28,653 nt of DNA from positions 1-28,653 of the forward strand of contig JAJYEK010000040.1 of assembly GCA_021785795.1 (NCBI GenBank), in the 5' to 3' direction. The notes under the pieces are model-generated. The model made no database searches, was not told the DNA's origin, and saw only the letters and a list, made by a program, of their open reading frames with translations. This document shows, piece after piece, positions 16,461-23,263 of the stretch; the stretch's first letter is position 1; the number at the start of each line of letters is the position of its first letter. Made by a program: the position numbers and the translations under genes. Source of the DNA: Pseudomonadota bacterium (GTDB lineage Bacteria; Pseudomonadota; Gammaproteobacteria; Acidiferrobacterales; UBA6901).

Positions 16461-18491
16461 TTATCCTTTTTGTCCCGCGGGCCCCCTGTGAGACAGCCGG
16501 TGGGTGGCTGCAGCGGGGGTCCTATTGGTATCGGACAGGCGCGCTAGGCTCCCGGCCAGTGCTGCAATCTGTGCGGCGTGGCGGTCGAGGATATTGTGTG
16601 ATTCCAGGTACTGCAGCTGGAATCGCGCATCATGATACCGGTACATCGCGATCAACAACCTGATGAGATTCAGGCGGTACTGGATGATGCCAGGACTGAC
16701 CTGCACAGCGCGCCCGAAGGCGGCTTTGCCAGCTTCGAAATTGTCCATCTTGTTGATCAGGAACGAGCCATAAATGGTGAGCACATCGGAGAACTGCTGC
16801 GGCGTCGATGGCAGCGTGCGGTTCGCGAAAGCGCTCTGGAACAGGGTCATCATGCGACGGTCGCTGATGGCGCAGCGGGCCATCTGGCAGGCCTGGAGCT
16901 GCTTGAGGCTGCCGACCGTGTCGGGTGCAATCGGGTCCCGCGCGAGCCTCCGGCGAATGGTGCGGATCCATGCGGAATTTAGGGGTTCACCGAGCTTGGA
17001 CGCGAAAATCACCAGGGCCGCATCAGGCATGATTCCGGTGCGCGTCAGCCGGGCGGCACGCTCCAGATAGCGGTACGCCAGACCGGCGAACTGGTGGCGC
17101 GCGCCAGCCAGAGCCAGGTTCGCGTAGACGCTTCCGGCGGCGTATACAGTCTCCGGTGATCGCGGATGGTAATGTGCCTCGGCAATCATCTGGTCGGCGC
17201 TGTTGCTCCAGAGTTGCGACCGCAGGAGGGTGACGGCCGCTAGTGCAGCGATGAGAAGCGCGGCTGCTGTGCGTCGGAACCCAAGGGTCCGGCGCGCATA
17301 GCCGGCGGTCAGCAGGGCGCAGCAGGCCGGCAGCAGGATGCCGTAGTCGGCTAGGTAATTGCGGTGCTCGAACGCGATGTCGAGCGGCAGTACGGTGGAT
17401 TCAAGCACTTGGCCGGCGAAAAACCAGAGTATGCCGAGACTGACGAGCGGTGTGCGCCGCCGCACGGCGAATCCGGTCGCGAGCAGCGCCGTGACGAACG
17501 CGACCGACAACAGGGTGTCCGGCGGGTTGAACAGGCCGCGGGAGATTGCGATGTCATCGTGGTACAACGCCAGCTGGCGCAGCGACGGCAGACAGATCAG
17601 GCGCAGGTAGAACACGACCACGCGCGCCTCCGTCAGCAGGCGTTCCGTCGGCGTGAAGTTGTGGAACGCGTAACCGGCAAAGAATGGTTGCGGGTCGGAC
17701 GCCATCCAGATCAGCCCGCCGATGGCCGGCGCGACCAGGAACGCCAGGAAATATCGGCGCACCCCCCGATCGGGCGCGCCGTCCCGGGTCCGGAAACGGA
17801 ACAGGGAATACTCGATGGCAAACATGTACAGCGGAAGCAGCGCACCACTCTCCTTGCTCAGCAGGGCCAGCACACCGAACACGATAACGCCCGTCACCAT
17901 CAGGGCAAGACCGTTTTGTCCGTTCCATCGTCGCCACCGGCCCCACACATAGAAGCACAGGCCTGCGATCATGAACAGGGTCGACAGGCTGGTCATGCGC
18001 TGTACGACATAGAGCACGGCTGTGAGGTTGAGGGGGTGCAGCAGCCAAGCGGCACTCGCTGCGAGCGCGATCCAGCCGGCGCTATTCTCGGTCAGCGTGG
18101 TGTGGTGGATATGCCGGTACGCATTGAGCAGCTGGCGGCCGAGCAGGTACAGGCCGATGCCGTTCAGAACGTGGATGATCAGATTCACGAGCTTGAAGGA
18201 AAACGGTGCCGGACCGAAAAAATAGTAATTGAGTGCAAACGTCAGCATGCTGAGGGGCCGGCGCAAGATGCCGGCGCCCGAGGAAAAACTGGCACTCGCC
18301 AAGTCTGCCAGTGACAGGTCGTGCAGGTGCACTTGTGGGTTGTTGACGAGGTTAGGGAGGTCGTCGAACATGAATGCGCCGTGCAGGCCGGGAAAATACA
18401 CGGCGATGGTTGCTGCGATCGCTGCCAGCAGCATGCCAAACTGGATTGCCGTGCTACGGCGGTGAGTCGAAGCAGTTCGATCTGTCGGCAT
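16461..18491 (-). CDS. GT-C-like polytopic membrane protein with TPR-like C-terminus
   Basis: A 676-residue protein with a large multi-pass membrane part followed by a soluble helical tail. Near the first membrane helix an Asp pair (MFDDLPNLVNN, D43-D44) lies in the first periplasmic loop, the position of the catalytic acidic motif in GT-C glycosyltransferases. Further marks are LLSKESGALLPLYMFAIE and FEHRNYL (about 373-379), which resemble the bacterial relatives of the TMTC O-mannosyltransferases. The tail (about 480-650) has TPR-like helices, e.g. NFEAGKAAFGRAVQVSPG. GT-C enzymes use polyprenyl-phosphate sugars, as made by the next gene. It is the first gene of the leftward operon, directly downstream of pilA, so pilin is a possible acceptor. 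ATG 18491 is preferred; ATG 18548 would add 19 residues. The activity is inferred. Confidence 0.8.
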   Translation of the reverse strand: MPTDRTASTHRRSTAIQFGMLLAAIAATIAVYFPGLHGAFMFDDLPNLVNNPQVHLHDLSLADLASASFSSGAGILRRPLSMLTFALNYYFFGPAPFSFKLVNLIIHVLNGIGLYLLGRQLLNAYRHIHHTTLTENSAGWIALAASAAWLLHPLNLTAVLYVVQRMTSLSTLFMIAGLCFYVWGRWRRWNGQNGLALMVTGVIVFGVLALLSKESGALLPLYMFAIEYSLFRFRTRDGAPDRGVRRYFLAFLVAPAIGGLIWMASDPQPFFAGYAFHNFTPTERLLTEARVVVFYLRLICLPSLRQLALYHDDIAISRGLFNPPDTLLSVAFVTALLATGFAVRRRTPLVSLGILWFFAGQVLESTVLPLDIAFEHRNYLADYGILLPACCALLTAGYARRTLGFRRTAAALLIAALAAVTLLRSQLWSNSADQMIAEAHYHPRSPETVYAAGSVYANLALAGARHQFAGLAYRYLERAARLTRTGIMPDAALVIFASKLGEPLNSAWIRTIRRRLARDPIAPDTVGSLKQLQACQMARCAISDRRMMTLFQSAFANRTLPSTPQQFSDVLTIYGSFLINKMDNFEAGKAAFGRAVQVSPGIIQYRLNLIRLLIAMYRYHDARFQLQYLESHNILDRHAAQIAALAGSLARLSDTNRTPAAATHRLSHRGPAGQKG

Positions 18492-18670
18492 GGCGGGTCC
18501 GGTCAATCTCAGTGGAGCGCACTGTGTGCGCCTGAAGGCACCATCCATCTTGATGCATTCGTCGTGTCCCCATTCCGGTTGCCGTTGTTAGCGGGCCGCC
18601 CAAGCCAGCCTGTGGTCCCGGCCGTACGTCGGAACCGTGCATGCCGTTCCTGGAGCATTGGCTTGCCGGT

Positions 18671-18700
18671 ATTAGACTTCGTGCCGAGGAGTCCTGGCAA
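18671..18700 (-). promoter_or_regulatory. Sigma-70 promoter of the sugar-transfer operon
   Basis: On the minus strand TTGCCA (-35, 5 of 6 matches, 18700-18695) is separated by 18 nt from TCTAAT (-10, 5 of 6, 18676-18671). The expected start is near 18664, leaving a leader of about 115-175 nt depending on the start codon used. It lies downstream of the pilA terminator, so the sugar operon need not depend on the pilA promoter. Confidence 0.6.
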
Positions 18701-18756
18701 GGATTGACAGGCAAGGAACCGCGGGGCAGGTGCCGTGGGCTGGTCTCGCAAACAAG

Positions 18757-18782
18757 AACGCCCCGCTGTGAAGCGGGGCGTT
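18757..18782 (-). terminator. Intrinsic terminator of pilA
   Basis: A perfect 11-bp stem (AACGCCCCGCT / AGCGGGGCGTT) with a 4-nt loop, followed on the minus strand by CTTGTTTG. It lies 30 nt after the pilA stop. The U-tract is short and interrupted, so some readthrough into the sugar operon is possible. Confidence 0.85.
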
Positions 18783-18812
18783 CGACAGTGTCAAGCTAAC
18801 GGAACCGCAGAC

Positions 18813-19319
18813 TTAACGGCAATTGGCCGGCAGCCACTTGGCCGCTATGGTCGAACCGGTACTGCCCTTGGCGGTGCCATTGACCAATACAGTGCCATAA
18901 CCGCAAGCCCAGCTTACCCCCCCCGACACTGTATACGGGGTCAAAACGAGCGTGTTGGTGCTGCTGGTCATCGCGGAACTGACGGTAGTAGGATTGTACG
19001 TAATGACTATAGTCGGAGTAGTGCCGCCTGTCAGATGGACCGATGTCACGTAATTGCCGTTGATGCTGGTATCCAGCGGCAAGCCGTAGCTGTTTAGGCT
19101 GGAGGCCACGGAATTGCCTTGCACACCAAAGTGCCCGAGGGACTGGAAAGTCTCCGCGGCGGCGGTTTGGGCCGCATCAGCGAGGCTCAGGCCCTCGGTG
19201 ACTTTCGCCCGGACTACATAGTCCTGGTAGGCCGGGATGGCGATGGCGGCGAGGATACCGATGATCGCCACGACGATCATCAACTCGATCAGCGTGAAGC
19301 CTCTTTGCTGCATTTTCAT
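18813..19319 (-). CDS. pilA: Type IV pilin PilA (type IVa)
   Basis: Major subunit of the type IV pilus. The 168-residue prepilin has a 7-residue leader (MKMQQRG) cut before F8, then [20 protein letters not shown] with Glu at mature position 5, as in type IVa pilins. The globular part has a Ser/Thr-rich middle (about 96-132) and a C-terminal disulfide loop between Cys139 and Cys167. ATG 19319 has an excellent GGAGG five bases upstream; the frame is open upstream to 19466 without a comparable site. Eight consecutive G at 18924-18917 (codons 132-135) precede the loop; loss of one G would put TAA in frame directly after them. It is flanked by pilR upstream and a predicted sugar-transfer operon downstream. 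Regulation by PilS/PilR and RpoN is likely. Confidence 0.95.
   Translation of the reverse strand: MKMQQRGFTLIELMIVVAIIGILAAIAIPAYQDYVVRAKVTEGLSLADAAQTAAAETFQSLGHFGVQGNSVASSLNSYGLPLDTSINGNYVTSVHLTGGTTPTIVITYNPTTVSSAMTSSTNTLVLTPYTVSGGVSWACGYGTVLVNGTAKGSTGSTIAAKWLPANCR
18917..18924 (-). repeat. G8 homopolymer inside pilA
   Basis: Eight G in a row on the coding strand, encoding the end of Ser-Gly-Gly-Val just before the C-terminal disulfide loop. Such tracts can gain or lose a base during replication. Here a loss of one G gives an immediate TAA. Confidence 0.9.
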
Positions 19320-19805
19320 ACAAACCTCCGGTTCAAGTTTTCGTTCGGCCGGTGTTCCGAAAAGAACGGCTAAATGCCCCTCAAGCCGTGTTCGCACGTC
19401 GCCCGCATTGTGTGTTGCTCTGTGCAATGGGGTCAATGCGTTCCCGGATCTCCAACCCTCCAGCAATAACTAGCAGACGTTCGGGGTCCGGTCAAAAAGG
19501 CCTATTTCCGTCGGCCGGATTCCGGGGCCCTTTCCACACGGGAAAGCTGCATAATCCGTACCATCAGGCATGACCCGTCCGTGTCCGGAAGCAGGGCGCG
19601 AATTCCTGTTGATCAACAAGGATTTGTCCGCCGCGCGCCCGCAGCCCTGGAGCAAAGCCGTGGGTTGGCACGGGAGCCGGCGCGCCGTCCCGCGGCAAGC
19701 GGGTGACACTTTGCGTCGATCCGCGATGACGCCGCGTCGCCGAACACTTCCGACCAGTGGTACGGGGCAGAAGGCGACCGGTCGATGCACGTTTGCGGTG
19801 CATTT
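19320..19805. other. Long intergenic region between pilA and pilR
   Basis: These 486 bases carry no convincing gene; the short open frames have unrecognisable translations. The region holds the candidate RpoN promoter of pilA at 19548-19563 and a weaker sigma-70-like pair on the minus strand (TTGACC, 18 nt, CACAAT; 19436-19407). A 12-bp palindrome TGTTGATCAACA lies at 19608-19619, and CGACCGGTCG near 19770-19779. GTGTC-type pentamers, resembling reported PilR-binding repeats, occur on one or other strand upstream of the RpoN site, but too few to call a binding array. Confidence 0.5.
19548..19563 (-). promoter_or_regulatory. Candidate RpoN (sigma-54) promoter of pilA
   Basis: On the minus strand TGGTACGGATTATGCA matches the -24/-12 pattern TGGCACG-N4-TTGCA with the invariant GG and GC separated by exactly 10 nt and two mismatches (C to T, T to A). 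Transcription would start near 19538, giving a leader of about 220 nt before pilA. The adjacent pilR encodes a sigma-54 activator, which supports the call. The leader is longer than in Pseudomonas. Confidence 0.5.
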
Positions 19806-21176
19806 TCAGTCGATGCCGAGTTTCTCGAGCTTGTAACGCAGGGCGCGGAAGGTGATGCCGAGCAGCTTGGCGGCGGCGGTCTTGTTCTGGTTGGTGCGCT
19901 GCAGCGCATCGCGGATGGCGGACTCCTCGACGCGAGCCAGGTACTCCTCCAGCGATTCGCTACCTCCCAGTTCGGCCGGCGCGCTGGCGGTGTCATCAGC
20001 AGCAGCGCTCTCCGGCAGCTGCAGGTCGGTTACCCGGATCTCGGTGCCGTCACACATGGTCAGGGCGCGCTCAAGGATGTTTTCCAATTCACGCACGTTG
20101 CCGGGAAAATCATAACGCGACAGTGCTTCGATGGCTTCGGCCGAAAGCTTCGGGGGCGTGTTCGCCATGCCCGCCGTAAGCTTGGCGCTCAGATGTTCCG
20201 CCAGCACCGGAATATCTTCGGGCCGGGCACGCAGGTTCGGTATGGCCAGCTCGATCACATTGAGGCGGTAGTAGAGGTCCTGACGGAATTTGCCCTCGCG
20301 CACCAGGCCATGGAGATCGCGGTGGGTAGCGCTCAGGATGCGTACGTCTACGCGCAGCTCGCTCTGGCTGCCGACCGGACGCACCGTCTTCTCCTGAATG
20401 GCGCGCAAAAGCTTGACCTGCATCGGGATAGGCAGATCGCCGACTTCGTCCAGGAACAGCGTGCCGCCGTCGGCTGCCTTGAACAGGCCCTCCTTGTCCT
20501 GCACCGCCCCGGTAAAGCTGCCCTTCTTGTGCCCGAAAAACTCGCTTTCCATGAGCTGTTCCGGAATTGCTCCGCAGTTGACCGGCACGAACGGCTTGTC
20601 AGCGCGCGGTCCGAGACTGTGGATGAGGCGTGCCGCAAGCTCCTTGCCGGTACCCGACTCGCCGTGGATGTAGACCGGTGCCTGGCCGCGCGCGAGCTTT
20701 TCGATCAGGGTCCGCACCTTCTGGATCGCAGCCGATTCGCCGAGCAGCTGGCGTGTGCCCGCACCGGGGGCGGCAGCCGTAACGGGCGGACTGTGGCCGA
20801 CACGCAGCGCCGAGCGCACGATGTTGCGCAGGTCATTGATGTCGAGTGGCTTGGAGACAAAGTCAAATGCTCCCGCTTTGAGTGCGATGATCGCGGTCTC
20901 CATGTTGCCGTGCGCGGTGATGACGGCCACCGGTACCTGCGGATAGCGGTTCTGGATGTGCCGGACCAGGTCGATGCCGTTGCCGTCCGGCAGCCGCATG
21001 TCGGTCAGGCACAGGTCGAAGGGAAACTGCTCCAGCAGATAGTGGGCCTCGCCGAGGTTTTCGGCCGCACGCGTCTCGAGGTTCATGCGTCCCAGCGTGA
21101 GTTCGAGCAGCTCGCGGATGTCCGGCTCGTCGTCGACGATCAGGACCTGCCCCCGGGTCGCTGTCTTGGTTCCCAT
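19806..21176 (-). CDS. pilR: Sigma-54-dependent response regulator PilR
   Basis: Transcription activator of pilA. The 456-residue protein has an N-terminal receiver domain with acidic pocket D15-D16, phosphoacceptor D59 and K109; an AAA+ domain with Walker A GESGTGKE at 172-179, the sigma-54 contact loop GSFTGA at 219-224 (Ser in place of the more common Ala), Walker B GGTLFLDEVGDL and the arginine-finger region FRQDLYYRLNVIEL; and a Fis-type helix-turn-helix at the C-terminus (NKTAAAKLLGITFRALRYKLEKLGI). ATG 21176 shares one base with the pilS stop (TGATG arrangement), so the two are translationally coupled; ATG 21197 is an alternative. PilR, rather than another NtrC-type regulator, is inferred from the partner kinase and the neighbouring pilA. 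Confidence 0.95.
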   Translation of the reverse strand: MGTKTATRGQVLIVDDEPDIRELLELTLGRMNLETRAAENLGEAHYLLEQFPFDLCLTDMRLPDGNGIDLVRHIQNRYPQVPVAVITAHGNMETAIIALKAGAFDFVSKPLDINDLRNIVRSALRVGHSPPVTAAAPGAGTRQLLGESAAIQKVRTLIEKLARGQAPVYIHGESGTGKELAARLIHSLGPRADKPFVPVNCGAIPEQLMESEFFGHKKGSFTGAVQDKEGLFKAADGGTLFLDEVGDLPIPMQVKLLRAIQEKTVRPVGSQSELRVDVRILSATHRDLHGLVREGKFRQDLYYRLNVIELAIPNLRARPEDIPVLAEHLSAKLTAGMANTPPKLSAEAIEALSRYDFPGNVRELENILERALTMCDGTEIRVTDLQLPESAAADDTASAPAELGGSESLEEYLARVEESAIRDALQRTNQNKTAAAKLLGITFRALRYKLEKLGID

Positions 21177-22834
21177 CACCCCACCATGCCGCCGCATTCC
21201 TCGGCGCGCAGGAAAGTCACGCGGAAGCGGCTGCCTATTCCATCGCCCGGATGGTAATCGAGGCGGGCGCCGTTGCCTTCGCAGAGCTCCCGGGCGATGT
21301 ACAGGCCGAGCCCGGTGCCCCGCGGCGTGGTGGTGAAGAACGGATCAAAGATGTTGTCGACAATCTCCGGCGGTACACCCGAGCCCCAGTCAATGATGTC
21401 GAGGCAGGGCCGACGCTCGGAGTCTGTGCTGGCCTTCATGGCGATCAGGGGCTGTCCGGTGAAGGGCGGACTGTGGCGCAGCGCGTTCTGGCAGAGATTG
21501 GCGATGACCTGGTTAAGTTGGTCCGGATCCATGCATACCTGGACCGCAGCGGGGACTGCGACGGAGAACACTTCAAGGGGCTTGCTGCTGGTTTCCGCGA
21601 ACTGGCGCGCAAAGTCCTTCACCCATGCGCTGAGGTCCAGAACCACCGGGTTCACGTGGTCGCGGCGGCTTAGCTGCATCACGTTCTCTACGATGACATT
21701 CATGCGCCGGCTCTGGTCTTCGATGATGCGTACCAGCCGTTTTTCCTCACCGGTCTGGCTGGTCGATTCGCTCAGCAGCTGTCCCGCGTGGATGATGGCT
21801 CCGAGCGGATTGCGAATCTCGTGGGCAATGCTGGCGGTAAGCCGAGCGAGGGCCGCCATCTTGAGCTGCTGTGCCTGCTGCTTGAGTATTGTCGTGTCTT
21901 CGAGAAACACCAGCACGCCGGAGTTATCACCCTCTCCAATCGGCAGAAAGCGCGGCAGCAGGGTGTGCCCGGCGCGGGTGGTGACCAGCTGTCGGCCGCG
22001 GTTGGCGGCCGTCTTGCCAAGCCAGTCGGCCAGCTGGCTCGCGAGGCTGGCGGAGATGTCCGCCAGCAGGGGCTTGCCGTTCAGCGGTTCGCGCAGGCCG
22101 AGGAAATCACGCGCGCTTTTGTTGAGCATGTACACCTGCCCCTGTGCATCGCATACCAGCACCCCAGACTGCATGCGCTGGATGATCAGCTCGTTGACCT
22201 GGGACAGGTTGGCGAGGTCGACGCCGCGGCGCTGGGCGAGGGCTTCGGTGGCGCGCAGACGTTCGGCCAGGGTATGGGACAGCGCCGCGGTGGCAAACAG
22301 GCCGAGGCCGAGCAGCCCAGCCTGGGTATAGCCGTCGGTAGCCCAGACGCCGCCGGTCAGGAAAGCCCAGTTGACCTCTACACCGATGGCCACCGTGGCG
22401 AGCGCGGCAAAGAAGATCGTCAGCCGGGTTCCCAGCATGAGGCTGCTGCCGCCGACCGATACCACGAGCAGCAGACCGAGCCCGCTGCTCAGGCCGTTGC
22501 TGGCGTGCAGCAGCATGGTGAGCAGGATGACGTCAAGGAATGACAGAATACTGGTCTGGGTCTCGTACGACGGCCAGCGCCGCCACGAGGCGGCCAGGCC
22601 GGCAAGCATTACGATGGCATAGACCAGGGCGGTGCCGAGGAAGAGTCCGCGGCCGGTATCCCCGAATGGCGAAATGCGTACCCCGGAAAGCGCGTAGACG
22701 GCCGCGGCGCAGGCGATAAGTGCCCGGTAGCCGTTGAAATAGCGGAGAAGTTTCCAGTTCTCGGACGCGACCGCCGATTCGCTTTCTGCGACACTCATCC
22801 CGGTTCCGAAGACACTGCTGTCCGTGGCTGTCAT
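21176..22834 (-). CDS. pilS: Sensor histidine kinase PilS
   Basis: Membrane kinase that phosphorylates PilR. From ATG 22834 it has 552 residues; ATG 22798 would give 540, closer to the Pseudomonas protein, and has GGA at better spacing. The N-terminal half has about six hydrophobic segments (to about residue 210), followed by a PAS domain (ELIIQRMQSGVLVCDAQGQVYMLN), a HisKA domain with the phosphorylated His in ASIAHEIRNPLGAI, and a HATPase_c domain with the N box (NLCQNALRHS), G1 box (DWGSGVP), F box (IFDPFFTT) and G2 box (RGTGLGLYI). An extended -10-like element (TGTGCTAAT) just upstream on the minus strand would start transcription almost at ATG 22834, favouring the 22798 start if it is used. 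Confidence 0.94.
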   Translation of the reverse strand: MTATDSSVFGTGMSVAESESAVASENWKLLRYFNGYRALIACAAAVYALSGVRISPFGDTGRGLFLGTALVYAIVMLAGLAASWRRWPSYETQTSILSFLDVILLTMLLHASNGLSSGLGLLLVVSVGGSSLMLGTRLTIFFAALATVAIGVEVNWAFLTGGVWATDGYTQAGLLGLGLFATAALSHTLAERLRATEALAQRRGVDLANLSQVNELIIQRMQSGVLVCDAQGQVYMLNKSARDFLGLREPLNGKPLLADISASLASQLADWLGKTAANRGRQLVTTRAGHTLLPRFLPIGEGDNSGVLVFLEDTTILKQQAQQLKMAALARLTASIAHEIRNPLGAIIHAGQLLSESTSQTGEEKRLVRIIEDQSRRMNVIVENVMQLSRRDHVNPVVLDLSAWVKDFARQFAETSSKPLEVFSVAVPAAVQVCMDPDQLNQVIANLCQNALRHSPPFTGQPLIAMKASTDSERRPCLDIIDWGSGVPPEIVDNIFDPFFTTTPRGTGLGLYIARELCEGNGARLDYHPGDGIGSRFRVTFLRAEECGGMVG

Positions 22835-22882
22835 TCTTGTTGAATTAGCACAGATTCCCGCAGTACGCAAAGAACGGCATGA

Positions 22883-23125
22883 CTATCGGCGCGGACCCCG
22901 GGATGCGTGCTCGCGGCTGCAAAAAGTCCGGCCATGCGCTGTCACCGCCTGGTCGTGCGGAACGTAGACGCCGCAGCGGGCGCAGCGCAGCATCGGGACG
23001 CTTTCCGGAGGCGAGTTCCTGGGAGGAGGCGGAGAGGCGCCGCCGCGGGCACCAGAACGCCTCAGCGCGTGGACAAGGAACCAGACTGCCACAAGGATCA
23101 GGACAAGGCGTAGCAGTTCCTCCAT
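22883..23125 (-). CDS. PP0621-like small membrane-anchored Cys/His protein
   Basis: An 80-residue protein of unknown function. A single membrane helix (about 4-21) is followed by a short Pro-rich linker (31-44) and a small Cys/His domain: C48-x2-C51, H57, H64, C69, H73 (MLRCARCGVYVPHDQAV...FCSREH), which looks like a zinc-binding knuckle. The pattern matches the PP0621 family of Pseudomonas and other proteobacteria. It lies about 50 nt upstream of pilS on the same strand and 55 nt after the tRNA-Pro, so it may be cotranscribed with pilSR. A role in pilus signalling is only suggested by position. Confidence 0.82.
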   Translation of the reverse strand: MEELLRLVLILVAVWFLVHALRRSGARGGASPPPPRNSPPESVPMLRCARCGVYVPHDQAVTAHGRTFCSREHASRGPRR

Positions 23126-23180
23126 ACCCAGGCTCCAGCATGCGCCGCATCACACCGCAGCGCGATCCGTCCGCGCCGCA

Positions 23181-23257
23181 TGGTCGGGGTGAGAGGATTC
23201 GAACCTCCGGCCCCTAGCTCCCGAAGCTAGTGCTCTACCAGGCTGAGCTACACCCCG
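23181..23257 (-). tRNA. tRNA-Pro (anticodon CGG)
   Basis: A full cloverleaf can be read on the minus strand: acceptor CGGGGTG pairing with CACCCCG, D arm GCTC/GAGC, anticodon stem CTAGC/GCTAG around loop TTCGGGA (anticodon CGG, reading CCG), variable GGGCC, T arm with TTCGAAT, discriminator A and encoded CCA (23183-23181). It begins 6 nt after the ispB stop, so it is probably released from the ispB transcript by RNase processing. No att-like repeat or integrase was seen beside it. Confidence 0.97.
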
Positions 23258-23263
23258 ATTGGT

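Noticed and set aside
17364..18314. Plus-strand frame of about 315 codons opposite the GT-C-like gene
   Set aside because: Gln/Arg/His-rich shadow translation without hydrophobic or domain structure; the minus frame has clear membrane helices and motifs.
19672..19690. TGGCACGGGAGCCGGC on the plus strand, looking like an RpoN site
   Set aside because: GG and GC are 11 nt apart instead of 10, and no gene starts downstream on that strand.
19777..19800. Stem ATGCAC...GTGCAT after pilR as a terminator
   Set aside because: Only six pairs and no T-run on the pilR strand.
19785..21257. Plus-strand frame of about 490 codons
   Set aside because: Antisense to pilR, whose domains are complete; no recognisable domain in the frame.
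23181..23257. tRNA-Pro as an attachment site of an integrated element
   Set aside because: No integrase, no repeat of the tRNA 3' end and only conserved chromosomal genes on both sides.
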